Source: Bacteriovoracaceae bacterium UBA7317
Lineage (GTDB): Bacteria > Bdellovibrionota > Bacteriovoracia > Bacteriovoracales > Bacteriovoracaceae
Length of the DNA stretch: 33,564 nt
Assembly: GCA_002474345.1 (NCBI GenBank)
Contig: DKQD01000205.1
Span: forward strand, 15,065 to 48,628
Reading direction: 5' to 3'
Below the pieces are notes generated by a model. The model made no database searches, was not told where the DNA came from, and saw only the letters and a list, made by a program, of their open reading frames with translations. The first letter of the stretch is position 1. Each line of letters begins with the position of its first letter. This document shows, in pieces, positions 8,687 to 16,985 of the stretch. A program made the translations under genes and the position numbers.

Positions 8687-9340
8687 GTGACACTCAAAGT
8701 TCTTCTTATATTAACTCTTTCTCTATCCCAGCTAAATGTAAATGCCTCTGAAATAAAAATACCGAAAGAAACTATAGGCATAAAGGAAATAGAAGCGTTT
8801 AAAAAAGAGTTAAAATATATTAAATCTCTAAAAAACCAATATATAAAAAAGGGAAAAATTCTTAACCAACTTACAAAAGAAGCTAAAGAGCTCTTAAAAG
8901 CTAAGAAAAAATTTCTAAGAAAAAAGACTCATTACCAAGACAAAATTCAAAAGTTTCAAAATATAAAAAATAGTAAAACTTTAACCGATAAAGTTCCTAA
9001 GATTAAATCACAATACAGAAAAAGTAATGACTATATAACTTCTCAATATATTTCTAGAATAAGAAAGCTTTTAATCAAAAAAGACATTGCATTTAACTGT
9101 CGGAATCTTGATAACAAAAAGTTTCCCGCCAGGTCTTATAAGGGCGTCACCTCAAGCTATTTAACAATTGACTCAAAAGGTAAACTGCTTAATTTAAAGT
9201 TTGTCTCTCCAATAAAAAATGGGTTTCATAATAAAAATATTTTGAAGTGTTTATCAAAGCAGATTACTCATACAAAGTTCCCCAAACCTCCTACTGATAA
9301 CCCCCTCCTTATTATGCAACCTTTCCTCTTTTCCTCATAG
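8687..9340 (+). CDS. Secreted coiled-coil protein with AgmX/TonB-C-like C-terminus
   Basis: 217 residues starting at GTG with AAAGG six bases upstream. Residues 1-20 are a signal peptide (cleavage near NVNA). Residues 28-130 are a Lys-rich coiled-coil. Residues 137-217 follow the pattern of AgmX/PglI and TonB-type C-terminal domains: a first Cys (138), a strand with DSKGKL, a second Cys (188) in LKCLSKQI and a final FPKPP...PFLF. In AgmX-type proteins this domain lies in the periplasm; two Cys could form a disulfide. It sits between two PilZ/receiver genes, so a link to gliding or surface motility is suggested but not shown. Confidence 0.5.
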   Translation: MTLKVLLILTLSLSQLNVNASEIKIPKETIGIKEIEAFKKELKYIKSLKNQYIKKGKILNQLTKEAKELLKAKKKFLRKKTHYQDKIQKFQNIKNSKTLTDKVPKIKSQYRKSNDYITSQYISRIRKLLIKKDIAFNCRNLDNKKFPARSYKGVTSSYLTIDSKGKLLNLKFVSPIKNGFHNKNILKCLSKQITHTKFPKPPTDNPLLIMQPFLFSS

Positions 9341-9466
9341 AGGATTTATAGCTACTCGAGTTTTTATAAAAGAGATATTTTTCTTTAGAATATGGGAAAG
9401 AATCGTCACTTTCACCAACTCTGGATTAGTGGTAACATCAAACTGAATGACTAAAGGAATTTACTT

Positions 9467-10168
9467 ATGATTCTTATTGTAGATGACGATCCAGAGATTC
9501 TTGATATCATGTCCATGAACCTTGAAGAAAGTGGTTTAGAGGTTGAGACTACAGTTCACCCAAAACAAGCTACTTCCATTATAGAAAAAAAGGACATTAA
9601 ACTTTGTATCCTAGATATCGGCATGAAAGAGATGAGTGGATATGATTTAATGAAAATAATAAAAGATCAATTCCCTGACATGAGAATAATCTGTGTGTCT
9701 GGATACGCAGACCTTTTTGAGGAAAAAGTACGGGCCTTAGGAGTTAATCATCTACTCAGCAAACCATTCTCCCAAGAAGATCTTCTTAGCTCTGTTCAAG
9801 AACTCCTCAATATTAAAAAAAGGAGAAAAGGCGGACTCTCCTCTTTAAAGGGTGGCGGTAGCAAGATTATACCAAGTAAAAATAACCCTATACGCATGGA
9901 TATAATCGGAGACAATTTTGTTGAAATAGTTCAGGTAACAGATATTAGCGAATCTGGAGCAGGTATATATGTTCCACACTCCTTTTCTGGGATTGACACT
10001 TCAAAACCAATAAATGCTATTGTTACTTTACCTGGACAAAACTCATTCAAGACTAAGGGGTCAATAAAGCAAGGAAAAGACAGTCGTAACTTCTTCCTTG
10101 AATTTGCAGACCTATCATCCCAAGGAAAAAAACAAATTTCTGTTTATGGGAAAAGTATGAAAAAATAA
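9467..10168 (+). CDS. Response regulator: receiver domain plus PilZ domain
   Basis: 233 residues. Residues 1-115 are a complete receiver: Asp6/Asp7/Asp8, phospho-acceptor Asp50 (ILDIGM), Ser78 and Lys99 (LSKPF). After a Gly/Ser/Lys linker, residues about 138-230 are a PilZ barrel with the D-x-S-x-x-G motif (Asp159 to Gly164, DISESG). The RxxxR arm expected before it is missing; only Arg143 is nearby. It probably couples phosphorylation to a PilZ output, but direct cyclic di-GMP binding is doubtful. AAAGGA precedes the ATG. The REC-histidine kinase at 11070-12185 is a possible partner, on proximity alone. Confidence 0.8.
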   Translation: MILIVDDDPEILDIMSMNLEESGLEVETTVHPKQATSIIEKKDIKLCILDIGMKEMSGYDLMKIIKDQFPDMRIICVSGYADLFEEKVRALGVNHLLSKPFSQEDLLSSVQELLNIKKRRKGGLSSLKGGGSKIIPSKNNPIRMDIIGDNFVEIVQVTDISESGAGIYVPHSFSGIDTSKPINAIVTLPGQNSFKTKGSIKQGKDSRNFFLEFADLSSQGKKQISVYGKSMKK

Positions 10169-10181
10169 GACTAATCGTCTT
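10160..10181 (-). terminator. Possible weak terminator for the minus-strand gene at 10171
   Basis: On the minus strand AAGAC and GTCTT pair around a five-base loop and are followed, after one A, by six T. The stem is short and it overlaps the ends of both convergent genes. Confidence 0.3.
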
Positions 10182-10509
10182 CCCCACGGCACTCGTATTT
10201 CACTTCAATTGTTGCTTTGAATTTTGGGTTTTTCCTATCTCCTCCGGAAACATCTTCCCAATCACATACGATGGGAACATCATATGTATCATAGTTAAGT
10301 TTTTTATCTCCCTGCTTTTTACACAAACTGATGGCCTTCCTTCGAGCATCACCAATTACACTATGACAAGCAAAAGCCTTGCTATGCCTAACTGCCGAGA
10401 TTTTAAAACTTTCCAGAGCTAGACAATCAAAACCAAAAAAAAGACTGGAGAATAAAAAGAATGTGCAAAGGATTAACCTTAAATTCATAAAACTCAAAAC
10501 GTTTTCCAC
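10171..10509 (-). CDS. Small secreted Cys-containing protein, function unknown
   Basis: 112 residues from a GTG at 10509 preceded by AGAGGTG; an ATG at 10488 would give 105. A hydrophobic signal peptide (LRLILCTFFLF to about residue 31) is followed by a small mature domain with four Cys (near 48, 63, 82 and 107). Its end is acidic (CRGEDD). The stop lies two bases from the stop of the convergent REC-PilZ gene. No family recognised; a disulfide-stabilised periplasmic or secreted protein fits. Confidence 0.55.
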   Translation of the reverse strand: MENVLSFMNLRLILCTFFLFSSLFFGFDCLALESFKISAVRHSKAFACHSVIGDARRKAISLCKKQGDKKLNYDTYDVPIVCDWEDVSGGDRKNPKFKATIEVKYECRGEDD

Positions 10510-10769
10510 TCTTCACCACCTCTTTACAAAAAGAGCTTTTCTCTCGGGTATTATACACTGCATACTTAAACCAAATTTAAAGGGAAAAGCCCAAACTTCA
10601 ATAAACTCCCAATATTTCAATAATTTCAGATACTTAAGCATATTAGAATTTCCAAGTATTTTAAAAATGTTATAGACTTTATTTTTGATTCTTGATTAAA
10701 GTTGATAAAAATTGTAATCATCAAATAAAAATCAAAGACGTATTTTTTGGGAAAATAAGGCAAAAATCC

Positions 10770-11051
10770 ATGGCTTTTATGAAATTTAAAATCATTCAAT
10801 CAAAAGAAGAGCACACTTTAGAAACAAACCTTGTGGACATTATATTTAATGTTAATCACGTTGTTAGTATCAAACCCATTAAAATTATTTTGGGCGAAAG
10901 TATTATAGATGGTTTTTGGATCAGACTAACAAATGGGAAAAAGTACAAAGCCACGAGTATCCCAGTAGAACTCAGAAAAATATTTCTCCTGAATGATGAA
11001 GAGAAGAGAGAAGATGAACTTACCTTGGAAAACTCCTTACACCTTCATTAA
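10770..11051 (+). CDS. Small hypothetical protein
   Basis: 93 residues from the ATG at 10770, which has AAGG about 9 bases upstream; an in-frame TTG at 10692 would add 26 residues. The chain is mostly beta with a C-terminal acidic tail (DEEKREDELTLE). The segment IRLTNGKKYKAT is faintly like small FlbD-type proteins, but the match is too weak for a name. It converges on the histidine-kinase gene at 11070 with 18 bases between the stops. Confidence 0.4.
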   Translation: MAFMKFKIIQSKEEHTLETNLVDIIFNVNHVVSIKPIKIILGESIIDGFWIRLTNGKKYKATSIPVELRKIFLLNDEEKREDELTLENSLHLH

Positions 11052-11069
11052 ATGGTACTTAAAACTTAA

Positions 11070-12185
11070 TTAAACCTTATTAGCTTTTAATCCAATAACA
11101 ACTTCTGTTCCATGATTTTTATCTGTATCAGAGGAATATATTGAGATACTTCCACCATATTTGCCCATAAACTTTTTTATTAAGGGCATTCCAAACCCAG
11201 TGCCTGTTTCCGCTGCCGTTCCTTTGCGAGACTTGAGGTTTTCTATTTGAAAAATAGACTCCAACATTTTTTCATTCATCCCTATCCCTTCATCCTTGAA
11301 AGAAACAAAAATTTGACTTTCAACTTTTTGAGAAGAGATCGTTATTGAACCTCCAGGATTTGAAAATTTTACGGAATTTGTTAAAATATTCATTAGAACA
11401 GAATTTACAAAAGACGTTTTCTCTACCAGAACTTCATGGTCCTCGGAAACATTGACCTTTACTTCAAGAGACTTTTTTTGGGCCTTCAAATAAATCATTC
11501 CCACACTTTCATCAATCAATTTAGAAAGGTTTTCTAGCTGCAAATCAAGGCTAAAGTCTTTTTTATCAAGCTTCTCAAGCTTTCTCACCAACTCAATAAT
11601 TCCGTAAGCGTTTTTCGCCCCCTTATCAAGATAAGTGAAGTATTTTCTAGCTTCATCCAAGCTTTCTACTTCCTCAAGAATTTCTAGAACTCCTATTATC
11701 CCAACGATAGGATTAGAGAGGTCATGGCATAGAATATGAATTAACTCTTGCCTCTCATAGCTGAGTTTTTCAAGCATTTCTCGATAGAATTTAACTTCAA
11801 GATGGTTTTTTACTCTTGCGAGCAGTTCATTAGAATTGAAAGGCTTGAGCACATAATCACTCCCTCCAACTTCAAAACCTCTCAAAATATCTTTAGGTTC
11901 ACTTTTTGCAGATATGAAAATAATTGGAATTTTTTTTAAAGTTCTATGCTCCTTTAATTTACGGCAAGTTTCAATCCCATCTCCACCAGGCATCATAATA
12001 TCCATCAAAATAAGATCTGGTATGGTTTTTTCGGCCAAATCCAAGGCTTGTTTGCCATTAACGGCAACGTTGATTTGGAAACCTTCTTTCCTGAGAATAG
12101 TCCCTATGACCTGAATATTCTTCTGAAGGTCATCAGCAATCAAAATACGAGGTTGTTTACTATAAGCTTTTTCCATCCTATCCAA
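11070..12185 (-). CDS. Hybrid histidine kinase with N-terminal receiver domain
   Basis: 371 residues, no membrane segment, hence cytosolic. Residues 12-130 are a receiver: acidic pair Asp18/Asp19, phospho-acceptor Asp62 (LMDIMMPG) and Lys114 (VLKPF). Residues about 145-210 form the HisKA dimerisation helix with His154 in CHDLSNP. Residues 255-370 are the HATPase_c domain, with N-box Asn266/Asn270, G1 motif DEGIGM (298-303) and G2 motif TGTGFGM. All catalytic residues are present. The REC-HisKA-HATPase order means its input is phosphorylation by another kinase. Targets could include the REC-PilZ protein at 9467. Confidence 0.9.
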   Translation of the reverse strand: MDRMEKAYSKQPRILIADDLQKNIQVIGTILRKEGFQINVAVNGKQALDLAEKTIPDLILMDIMMPGGDGIETCRKLKEHRTLKKIPIIFISAKSEPKDILRGFEVGGSDYVLKPFNSNELLARVKNHLEVKFYREMLEKLSYERQELIHILCHDLSNPIVGIIGVLEILEEVESLDEARKYFTYLDKGAKNAYGIIELVRKLEKLDKKDFSLDLQLENLSKLIDESVGMIYLKAQKKSLEVKVNVSEDHEVLVEKTSFVNSVLMNILTNSVKFSNPGGSITISSQKVESQIFVSFKDEGIGMNEKMLESIFQIENLKSRKGTAAETGTGFGMPLIKKFMGKYGGSISIYSSDTDKNHGTEVVIGLKANKV

Positions 12186-12295
12186 CTCCCGTAAAGTTGC
12201 ATTTTTATAACGCCTGACACCTATAATTGTAGACTAATTTACAATCAATACTCTTTAGGATACCTAAAAATCTAGGGTTTTCCAGGGGGATGAAG

Positions 12296-13480
12296 ATGAC
12301 AAAAGATATATTCACGCACCTTAAAAACGAACTTGAAGCGATAAAAAATGCTGGTCTTTATAAAGAGGAAAGGGTGATCACATCTGCTCAAAACTCTAAA
12401 ATTCAATCAGGTGGAAAGGAAGTCGTCAATTTGTGCTCCAACAACTACCTAGGCCTTTCTAACCATCCTAATTTAATTTCTGAAGCAAAAAAGTCACTAG
12501 AAGATTATGGTTTTGGAATGTCATCTGTCCGCTTCATTTGTGGAACCCAAAACATTCATACATTGCTAGAGGAAAAAATTTCCTCATTTTTGGAAATGGA
12601 AGACACAATACTTTATTCATCCTGCTTTGACGCTAATGCAGGACTTTTTGAAACCCTCCTAGGAAGCGAAGATGCAATCATTAGTGATAGTCTTAACCAT
12701 GCAAGTATTATAGATGGCATTAGGCTATGCAAAGCTAAAAGACTTCGCTACAAAAACAATAATCTGGAAGACCTTGAGAGTAAGCTGAGAGAAGCTGAGG
12801 GCTGTCGGTTTAAAATGATCGCCACTGATGGCGTTTTTTCAATGGATGGACTTATTGCAAACCTCAAAGGAATTTGTGACCTCGCTGAAAAATACAATGC
12901 TCTCGTTATGGTTGATGACTCTCATGCAGTAGGCTTTTTAGGTGAAGCAGGAAAAGGCTCTCCAGAGTTTTGCAATGTTATGGGTAGAGTTGATATTATC
13001 ACAGGAACTTTAGGTAAAGCTCTGGGAGGAGCTTCTGGTGGTTATGTTAGCGGAAAAAAAGAAATTATCGATTTTCTGCGCCAACGCTCTAGACCTTACC
13101 TCTTTAGCAACACTCTTGCCCCAGTGATTACTGCAACTTCAATAAAAGTTATAGAAATGCTTCAAGAGACCGGTGAGCTTAGAAAAAAGCTTAAAGACAA
13201 TTCAGCATTTTTTAGGAGAGAAATGGAAGCAGCAGGTTTTAAACTCCTACCAGGCGAGCACCCAATAATTCCTATTATGTTAGGAGATGCTGAACTTGCC
13301 AAGAATATGGCCGATGAGCTTCTAAATGAAGGCATTTATGTCGTAGGCTTTTCTTACCCTGTTGTCCCAAAAGGACTCGCAAGAATCAGAACTCAAATTT
13401 CTGCAGCTCATAGTAAACAAGATCTAGAGAGAGCGGTGAAAGCCTTTATTAAAATTGGAAAAAAACTAGGTGTGGTATAA
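12296..13480 (+). CDS. kbl: Glycine C-acetyltransferase (2-amino-3-ketobutyrate CoA ligase)
   Basis: 394 residues from the ATG at 12296, which is six bases after AGGGGG; an ATG six bases earlier abuts the Shine-Dalgarno. It closely matches E. coli Kbl along its length (about 398 residues), with [10 protein letters not shown], the VRFICGTQ segment, DDSHAVG and the PLP-binding lysine in [10 protein letters not shown] (Lys241). It cleaves 2-amino-3-ketobutyrate with CoA to glycine and acetyl-CoA, the second step of threonine degradation. The next gene, 23 bases on, encodes the first step, so the two form the usual kbl-tdh operon. Confidence 0.97.
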   Translation: MTKDIFTHLKNELEAIKNAGLYKEERVITSAQNSKIQSGGKEVVNLCSNNYLGLSNHPNLISEAKKSLEDYGFGMSSVRFICGTQNIHTLLEEKISSFLEMEDTILYSSCFDANAGLFETLLGSEDAIISDSLNHASIIDGIRLCKAKRLRYKNNNLEDLESKLREAEGCRFKMIATDGVFSMDGLIANLKGICDLAEKYNALVMVDDSHAVGFLGEAGKGSPEFCNVMGRVDIITGTLGKALGGASGGYVSGKKEIIDFLRQRSRPYLFSNTLAPVITATSIKVIEMLQETGELRKKLKDNSAFFRREMEAAGFKLLPGEHPIIPIMLGDAELAKNMADELLNEGIYVVGFSYPVVPKGLARIRTQISAAHSKQDLERAVKAFIKIGKKLGVV

Positions 13481-13503
13481 TCAGGAAAAACTGGGGGATC
13501 TCC

Positions 13504-14538
13504 ATGCCAAAAACCATGAAAGTTCTCAAAAAAAGTAAGCGGGATGTGGGACTCTGGTTGGAAGAAGCTCCCATACCAGAAATTGGCCCCCTCGATGTTC
13601 TTATAAAAATTAAAAAAACTGCTATTTGTGGAACGGACCTCCACATCTATAATTGGGATGAATGGGCCCAAAGTGTTATTCCTGTTCCTCTTATCACTGG
13701 ACACGAATTCTTTGGAGTTGTTCACGCTGTCGGAGAAAGTGTCAAACACTTTGAGGAAGGGGACCGTGTTTCAGGAGAAGGGCACATAGTCTGTAACAAT
13801 TGTAGGAACTGCCATGCCGGGAAAAAGCATCTCTGCCCTTATACTGTAGGAGTCGGAGTTCAAAGAAATGGTGCATTTGCGGAGTACCTCTCTCTTCCTG
13901 AATCTAACGTTTACAAAATTTCAGACAATATTCCTGATGAGCTCGCATCCATCTTTGACCCCTTTGGAAATGCAACTCATACGGCACTTTCTTATGACTT
14001 AGTTGGAGAAAATGTTCTTATAACTGGTGCAGGTCCAATTGGCTGTATGGCAGCAGCTGTTTGTAAACACGCTGGAGCGAAAACGGTAATCATTACCGAT
14101 ATTAATGATTACCGCTTAAACTTAGCAAAAAGCCTAGGAGCTGATATTCTCGTAAACCCGACAACACAAAATCTACCCACAGTCTTAAAAGAGCTCAATC
14201 TTCAAAACAATTTGAAGATTGGCCTTGAAATGAGTGGTAATCCCATCGCTTTTAATGACATGTTAAAAAGCTTAAGTCATGGAGCAAACATAAGTCTTTT
14301 AGGTCTTCTGCCTAATCACGCGACAATAGACTGGTCCCATGTCATCTTTAAGGGACTCACGATTAAAGGGATTTATGGACGAGAAATGTATGAGACATGG
14401 TATAAAATGACTGCCATGATTGAAAGCGGCCTGGATATTAGTTCAATCATTACCCATAAGTTTCCAGCAGATAAGTTCAAAGAAGGCTTTAACCTCATGA
14501 ACAAAGGTCAATCTGGTAAAGTTATTTTAGATTGGTAA
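13504..14538 (+). CDS. tdh: L-threonine 3-dehydrogenase
   Basis: 344 residues (E. coli Tdh 341). It is a zinc-dependent medium-chain dehydrogenase that oxidises L-threonine to 2-amino-3-ketobutyrate with NAD+. Catalytic zinc ligands Cys42 (AICGTD), His67 and Glu68 (GHEFFG) are present. The structural zinc lobe has Cys97, Cys100, Cys103 and Cys111, and the NAD site is GAGPIG at 175-180. The start has GGGGG about 5 bases upstream. Its position directly after kbl confirms the pathway. Threonine is channelled to glycine and acetyl-CoA, which would suit a peptide- or prey-consuming organism. Confidence 0.97.
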   Translation: MPKTMKVLKKSKRDVGLWLEEAPIPEIGPLDVLIKIKKTAICGTDLHIYNWDEWAQSVIPVPLITGHEFFGVVHAVGESVKHFEEGDRVSGEGHIVCNNCRNCHAGKKHLCPYTVGVGVQRNGAFAEYLSLPESNVYKISDNIPDELASIFDPFGNATHTALSYDLVGENVLITGAGPIGCMAAAVCKHAGAKTVIITDINDYRLNLAKSLGADILVNPTTQNLPTVLKELNLQNNLKIGLEMSGNPIAFNDMLKSLSHGANISLLGLLPNHATIDWSHVIFKGLTIKGIYGREMYETWYKMTAMIESGLDISSIITHKFPADKFKEGFNLMNKGQSGKVILDW

Positions 14539-14559
14539 GAAATCATAGAAGGCAAAAAA

Positions 14560-14898
14560 ATGACCCTTTCTTTTTCAGACACTTTTCCAAGCAACAACGT
14601 CAAAGTATCTTTTGAAGAGTTCGAACCGAACCATTCAAACCAAAGAAAATTAAGAGACTACCTCATCGAATTAGAAGAGTCGTCTCCAAGCGATGCCTCA
14701 ATTACGGCTCATTTTTCAAAAGAAGACCATAACTATACAGGTTCACTTAAAATTCTTTCACAAAAAAAAGACTTCTCAGAAGAAAACTCTTCAGAAGACC
14801 TCTCTCAGCTTATTGATGGACTTTTTATTAAAATAAAAGAAAAGATTCAAAAGTGGAAAAAGAATAGGTTTAAAAATATAAGCGACGAACTTGCCTAA
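14560..14898 (+). CDS. Short HPF/RaiA-like protein, putative ribosome-associated factor
   Basis: 112 residues. The C-terminal half resembles hibernation-promoting factor (S30AE fold): a strand HFSKEDHNYTGSL, then SSEDLSQLIDGLF and a basic helix IKEKIQKWKKNR, matching the family pattern of strand, D-x-x-x-A-I-D-x-L and K-x-K. The N-terminal half is divergent and acidic. It starts 21 bases after tdh with GAAGG upstream, so co-transcription with kbl-tdh is likely. If the call is right it would bind 30S subunits during slow growth. The similarity is moderate and by eye. Confidence 0.45.
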   Translation: MTLSFSDTFPSNNVKVSFEEFEPNHSNQRKLRDYLIELEESSPSDASITAHFSKEDHNYTGSLKILSQKKDFSEENSSEDLSQLIDGLFIKIKEKIQKWKKNRFKNISDELA

Positions 14899-14936
14899 AA
14901 AAAAAGCTTCCTCAAACAAACTGCCAAAGGAAGCTC
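14897..14936 (-). terminator. Rho-independent terminator of the histone gene
   Basis: On the minus strand the perfect 8-bp stem AGCTTCCT/AGGAAGCT (14928-14935 with 14905-14912) is followed directly by eight or nine T. It lies about 27 bases after the histone stop codon and reaches the stop of the convergent HPF-like gene. Confidence 0.8.
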
Positions 14937-14962
14937 TTAAAAAATATTGAAAATTTGATTTA

Positions 14963-15214
14963 TTAACACATGATATCGTATGAACGAATAGTCTTTCTGC
15001 CATTAGCAGTACATTTTTTCTGAGCTTGTTCTACAAGAAAGTATACATACTCATTCATGGCATCAAGGGCATCAGAAGAAACGTTGTAACCCTTACCTTT
15101 AAGAGCATCTTTTGTTTTAGAAGCTACTAAAAGCATCTCCTTGCTTTTTTTAGCGCTTTTTTTAGCTGCTTTCTTAGTTGCTTTTTTCGCTGCTTTCTTT
15201 TTAGCTTTAGCCAT
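14963..15214 (-). CDS. Bacterial histone-fold protein with lysine-rich N-terminal tail
   Basis: 83 residues. Residues 1-25 are a Lys/Ala tail (repeats of AKK and KKA) like H1/HC1-type tails. Residues 26-83 fit a single histone fold: helix 1 (EMLLVASKTKDALKG), loop YNVSS, long helix 2 (about 48-71), then the loop 2 signature GRKTIRSYDI (Arg73-Lys74-Thr75, Asp80). The chain ends as DIMC, so helix 3 is almost absent. It resembles the Bdellovibrio histone Bd0055 family (about 61 residues) with an added tail. Strong GAGGT upstream of the start, a sigma-70-like promoter and its own terminator suggest a highly expressed single-gene unit. Expected role: binding and bending or coating nucleoid DNA. 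Confidence 0.8.
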   Translation of the reverse strand: MAKAKKKAAKKATKKAAKKSAKKSKEMLLVASKTKDALKGKGYNVSSDALDAMNEYVYFLVEQAQKKCTANGRKTIRSYDIMC

Positions 15215-15264
15215 TTTTTACCTCAACATCTTTTAAACGTTAGTATTATTAATAATGATGGCAA

Positions 15265-15294
15265 ATTCTAGGTGCAGAAGCCCCTTAACGTCAA
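15265..15294 (-). promoter_or_regulatory. Sigma-70-like promoter of the histone gene
   Basis: On the minus strand TTGACG (15289-15294) and TAGAAT (15265-15270) are separated by 18 bases, each one mismatch from consensus. The predicted start lies about 43 bases before the ATG. A 12-bp palindrome ATTATTAATAAT (15245-15256) falls in the leader. Confidence 0.6.
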
Positions 15295-15367
15295 TCATTA
15301 CATTACAAATTATCTCAAAAAAATTGATTTAACTCTTCATTTAAACACCTATATAGAGTTATTCAGG

Positions 15368-15781
15368 TTATTTGATCTCTTTCATGAGTTCAAAACAGCT
15401 TTTTACATAATCTACTTTCACTTTTTGAAACTCTTCAAAACTCCAATAGGTTTTAGAAATCTTTAGTTTGGAGGTTGGGGAAAAATAGTAAATTTTGCAG
15501 TTATTGTGGAAAAAATTAAAAGATTGAATATGAAAATCACGGCCCACATCTTCAAAGAAATTAAGCCTTCCTTGAAGGCTTTGTGGAATTCTAAAAATTT
15601 TTCCTTTTGCTTCCGAGTTAGAACAAGGAAGAAGAACAGGAAAAGACTCTCCTGAAACTTTAAAGCAGCGGAAGCCCCTTACCGTCAAATCGGACTCAAA
15701 AAGCTCATCTTGACCTTTCAGAAGAACTGTAGAAAAAACATCAGGGTCTAAAAGCGTTCCATAAAAGAAAAAATAGTCCAT
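15368..15781 (-). CDS. Gamma-glutamylcyclotransferase-like (AIG2 family) protein
   Basis: 137 residues with the family's N-terminal motif YGTLLDP (residues 7-13) and the later segment LNFFED containing the candidate catalytic Glu77. The size is typical for the GGCT/AIG2-like fold (about 110-150). Such enzymes release 5-oxoproline from gamma-glutamyl amines or peptides, but substrates differ widely. It begins two bases after the stop of the MerR-type regulator gene, so the two are translated from one mRNA. The link to that regulator is by position only. Confidence 0.8.
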   Translation of the reverse strand: MDYFFFYGTLLDPDVFSTVLLKGQDELFESDLTVRGFRCFKVSGESFPVLLPCSNSEAKGKIFRIPQSLQGRLNFFEDVGRDFHIQSFNFFHNNCKIYYFSPTSKLKISKTYWSFEEFQKVKVDYVKSCFELMKEIK

Positions 15782-15783
15782 GG

Positions 15784-16731
15784 CTAAATCAATTCTTTGA
15801 GGTAACCATCCAAATGTTGCAAATCGGGTACAAAACTAAAATTCTTACTTTTTTGGAACTTAGCTAGATTAAAACGTGCACCTCCTCCAAGCCATACTTT
15901 TTGATCCTTATCCACTCCTTTTAGAACTTTATCCAAGAAAAGGTTAAGAAAGCTTTCTTTACTAGGAGATATAAAACTACCTGCACAAACAAGTATAATA
16001 TTGGCTTCAACCGACTTTGAAATTTCCAAAATCCCCTCAGAAGGCATGTTGGGACCCATATAAATATAGTTAACTCCATAATGACAGCAAAGAAGGCCAT
16101 ACAAAAGAATTCCGAACTCTGAGTAGTCTGTTTCTGGAGTTGCCAAACCAACCAAATAAGGTCTTTTTGTTTTTTGGCTGTAATTTTTAAATAAAATGTG
16201 TCCTATATGGAATTTAAGTAAAGACAATAAGGCCTGTTGTTGAGATACACCCAGGTAACCACTATAAACCCTTAAGCCTACCTCATGAAGAAGCGGAGAA
16301 ATAATATCAATGGCCAAACTACGAGGCGAATGAGTAATTTTCAGCTTCTCTATCTCGTGAGATATAACATCTAACTTGTATTGCTTAATTGCAAAAATCA
16401 GACTTTCCAAAGACTCCTTAGACTGCTTTGAATTATCTTCTTGATCAAGGGAAAACTTTGGCAAAGAAGGCTCGTCGCTTTTACCCAATTTCTTCAAAAA
16501 GCCTTTCAAGTCATCGACACTGTTTTTAGCAATCGTCCCTATTGAACTACCTAGGGAACAAAGTTCAGATAGGAGGCGAAGTTTTTCAATATCATCATCA
16601 CTATAGAGCCTTCTACCAGAATCATTTCGTGTTGGAACAACTGCTCCATAGCGTTTCTCCCACGCTCTAAGGGTGTGAGTCCCTACCCCAGACAACTTGG
16701 AAGCTATTTGAATATTATATTTGCCCATCAT
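15784..16731 (-). CDS. MerR-family regulator with degenerate B12-binding (CarH/LitR-like) domain
   Basis: 315 residues from the ATG at 16731, which has AGGAGG five bases upstream; the ATG at 16749 lies ahead of that site. Residues 5-65 are a MerR winged helix (IASKLSGVGTHTLRAWEKRYG). Residues about 105-180 form the helical cap and 190-310 the cobalamin-binding Rossmann fold (DYSEFG, YMGPNMPSEGI, ILVCAGSF). Key adenosylcobalamin contacts of CarH are replaced: the cap W...EH motif becomes Val155...Gln165-Gln166, and D-x-H-x-x-G becomes Asp202-x-Ser204-x-x-Gly207. It probably does not sense light through B12. It is divergent from a YfcH-like gene and a LOV gene, typical company for LitR/CarH. 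Confidence 0.8.
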   Translation of the reverse strand: MMGKYNIQIASKLSGVGTHTLRAWEKRYGAVVPTRNDSGRRLYSDDDIEKLRLLSELCSLGSSIGTIAKNSVDDLKGFLKKLGKSDEPSLPKFSLDQEDNSKQSKESLESLIFAIKQYKLDVISHEIEKLKITHSPRSLAIDIISPLLHEVGLRVYSGYLGVSQQQALLSLLKFHIGHILFKNYSQKTKRPYLVGLATPETDYSEFGILLYGLLCCHYGVNYIYMGPNMPSEGILEISKSVEANIILVCAGSFISPSKESFLNLFLDKVLKGVDKDQKVWLGGGARFNLAKFQKSKNFSFVPDLQHLDGYLKELI

Positions 16732-16985
16732 ATTTTCCTCCTGATCCATTTTATAATCTCATAATACTCTAGGTTTCATAATAATTGAATCTTGTATAAT
16801 TTAAAAATAAGCAATAAAATCTAATATTTTCAATAACTTAAGTTCTTAAATACCAAAAAACACTAGTATTGTAGAAATTTTGTCTAACTTTAAATTCACC
16901 AACGAGGCCATCCATTCGAAGACTAAATTTAAAACTTGCTATAAAGTAGTATGAGAAGAATTTTTAGGAATTAAAGGGAGGACTT

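Noticed and set aside
10379..10675. 98-residue plus-strand ORF
   Set aside because: It overlaps the secreted protein gene on the other strand, has no ribosome site and unlikely composition.
15272..15466. 64-residue plus-strand ORF
   Set aside because: It overlaps the histone promoter and the end of the gamma-glutamylcyclotransferase-like gene, and has no Shine-Dalgarno.
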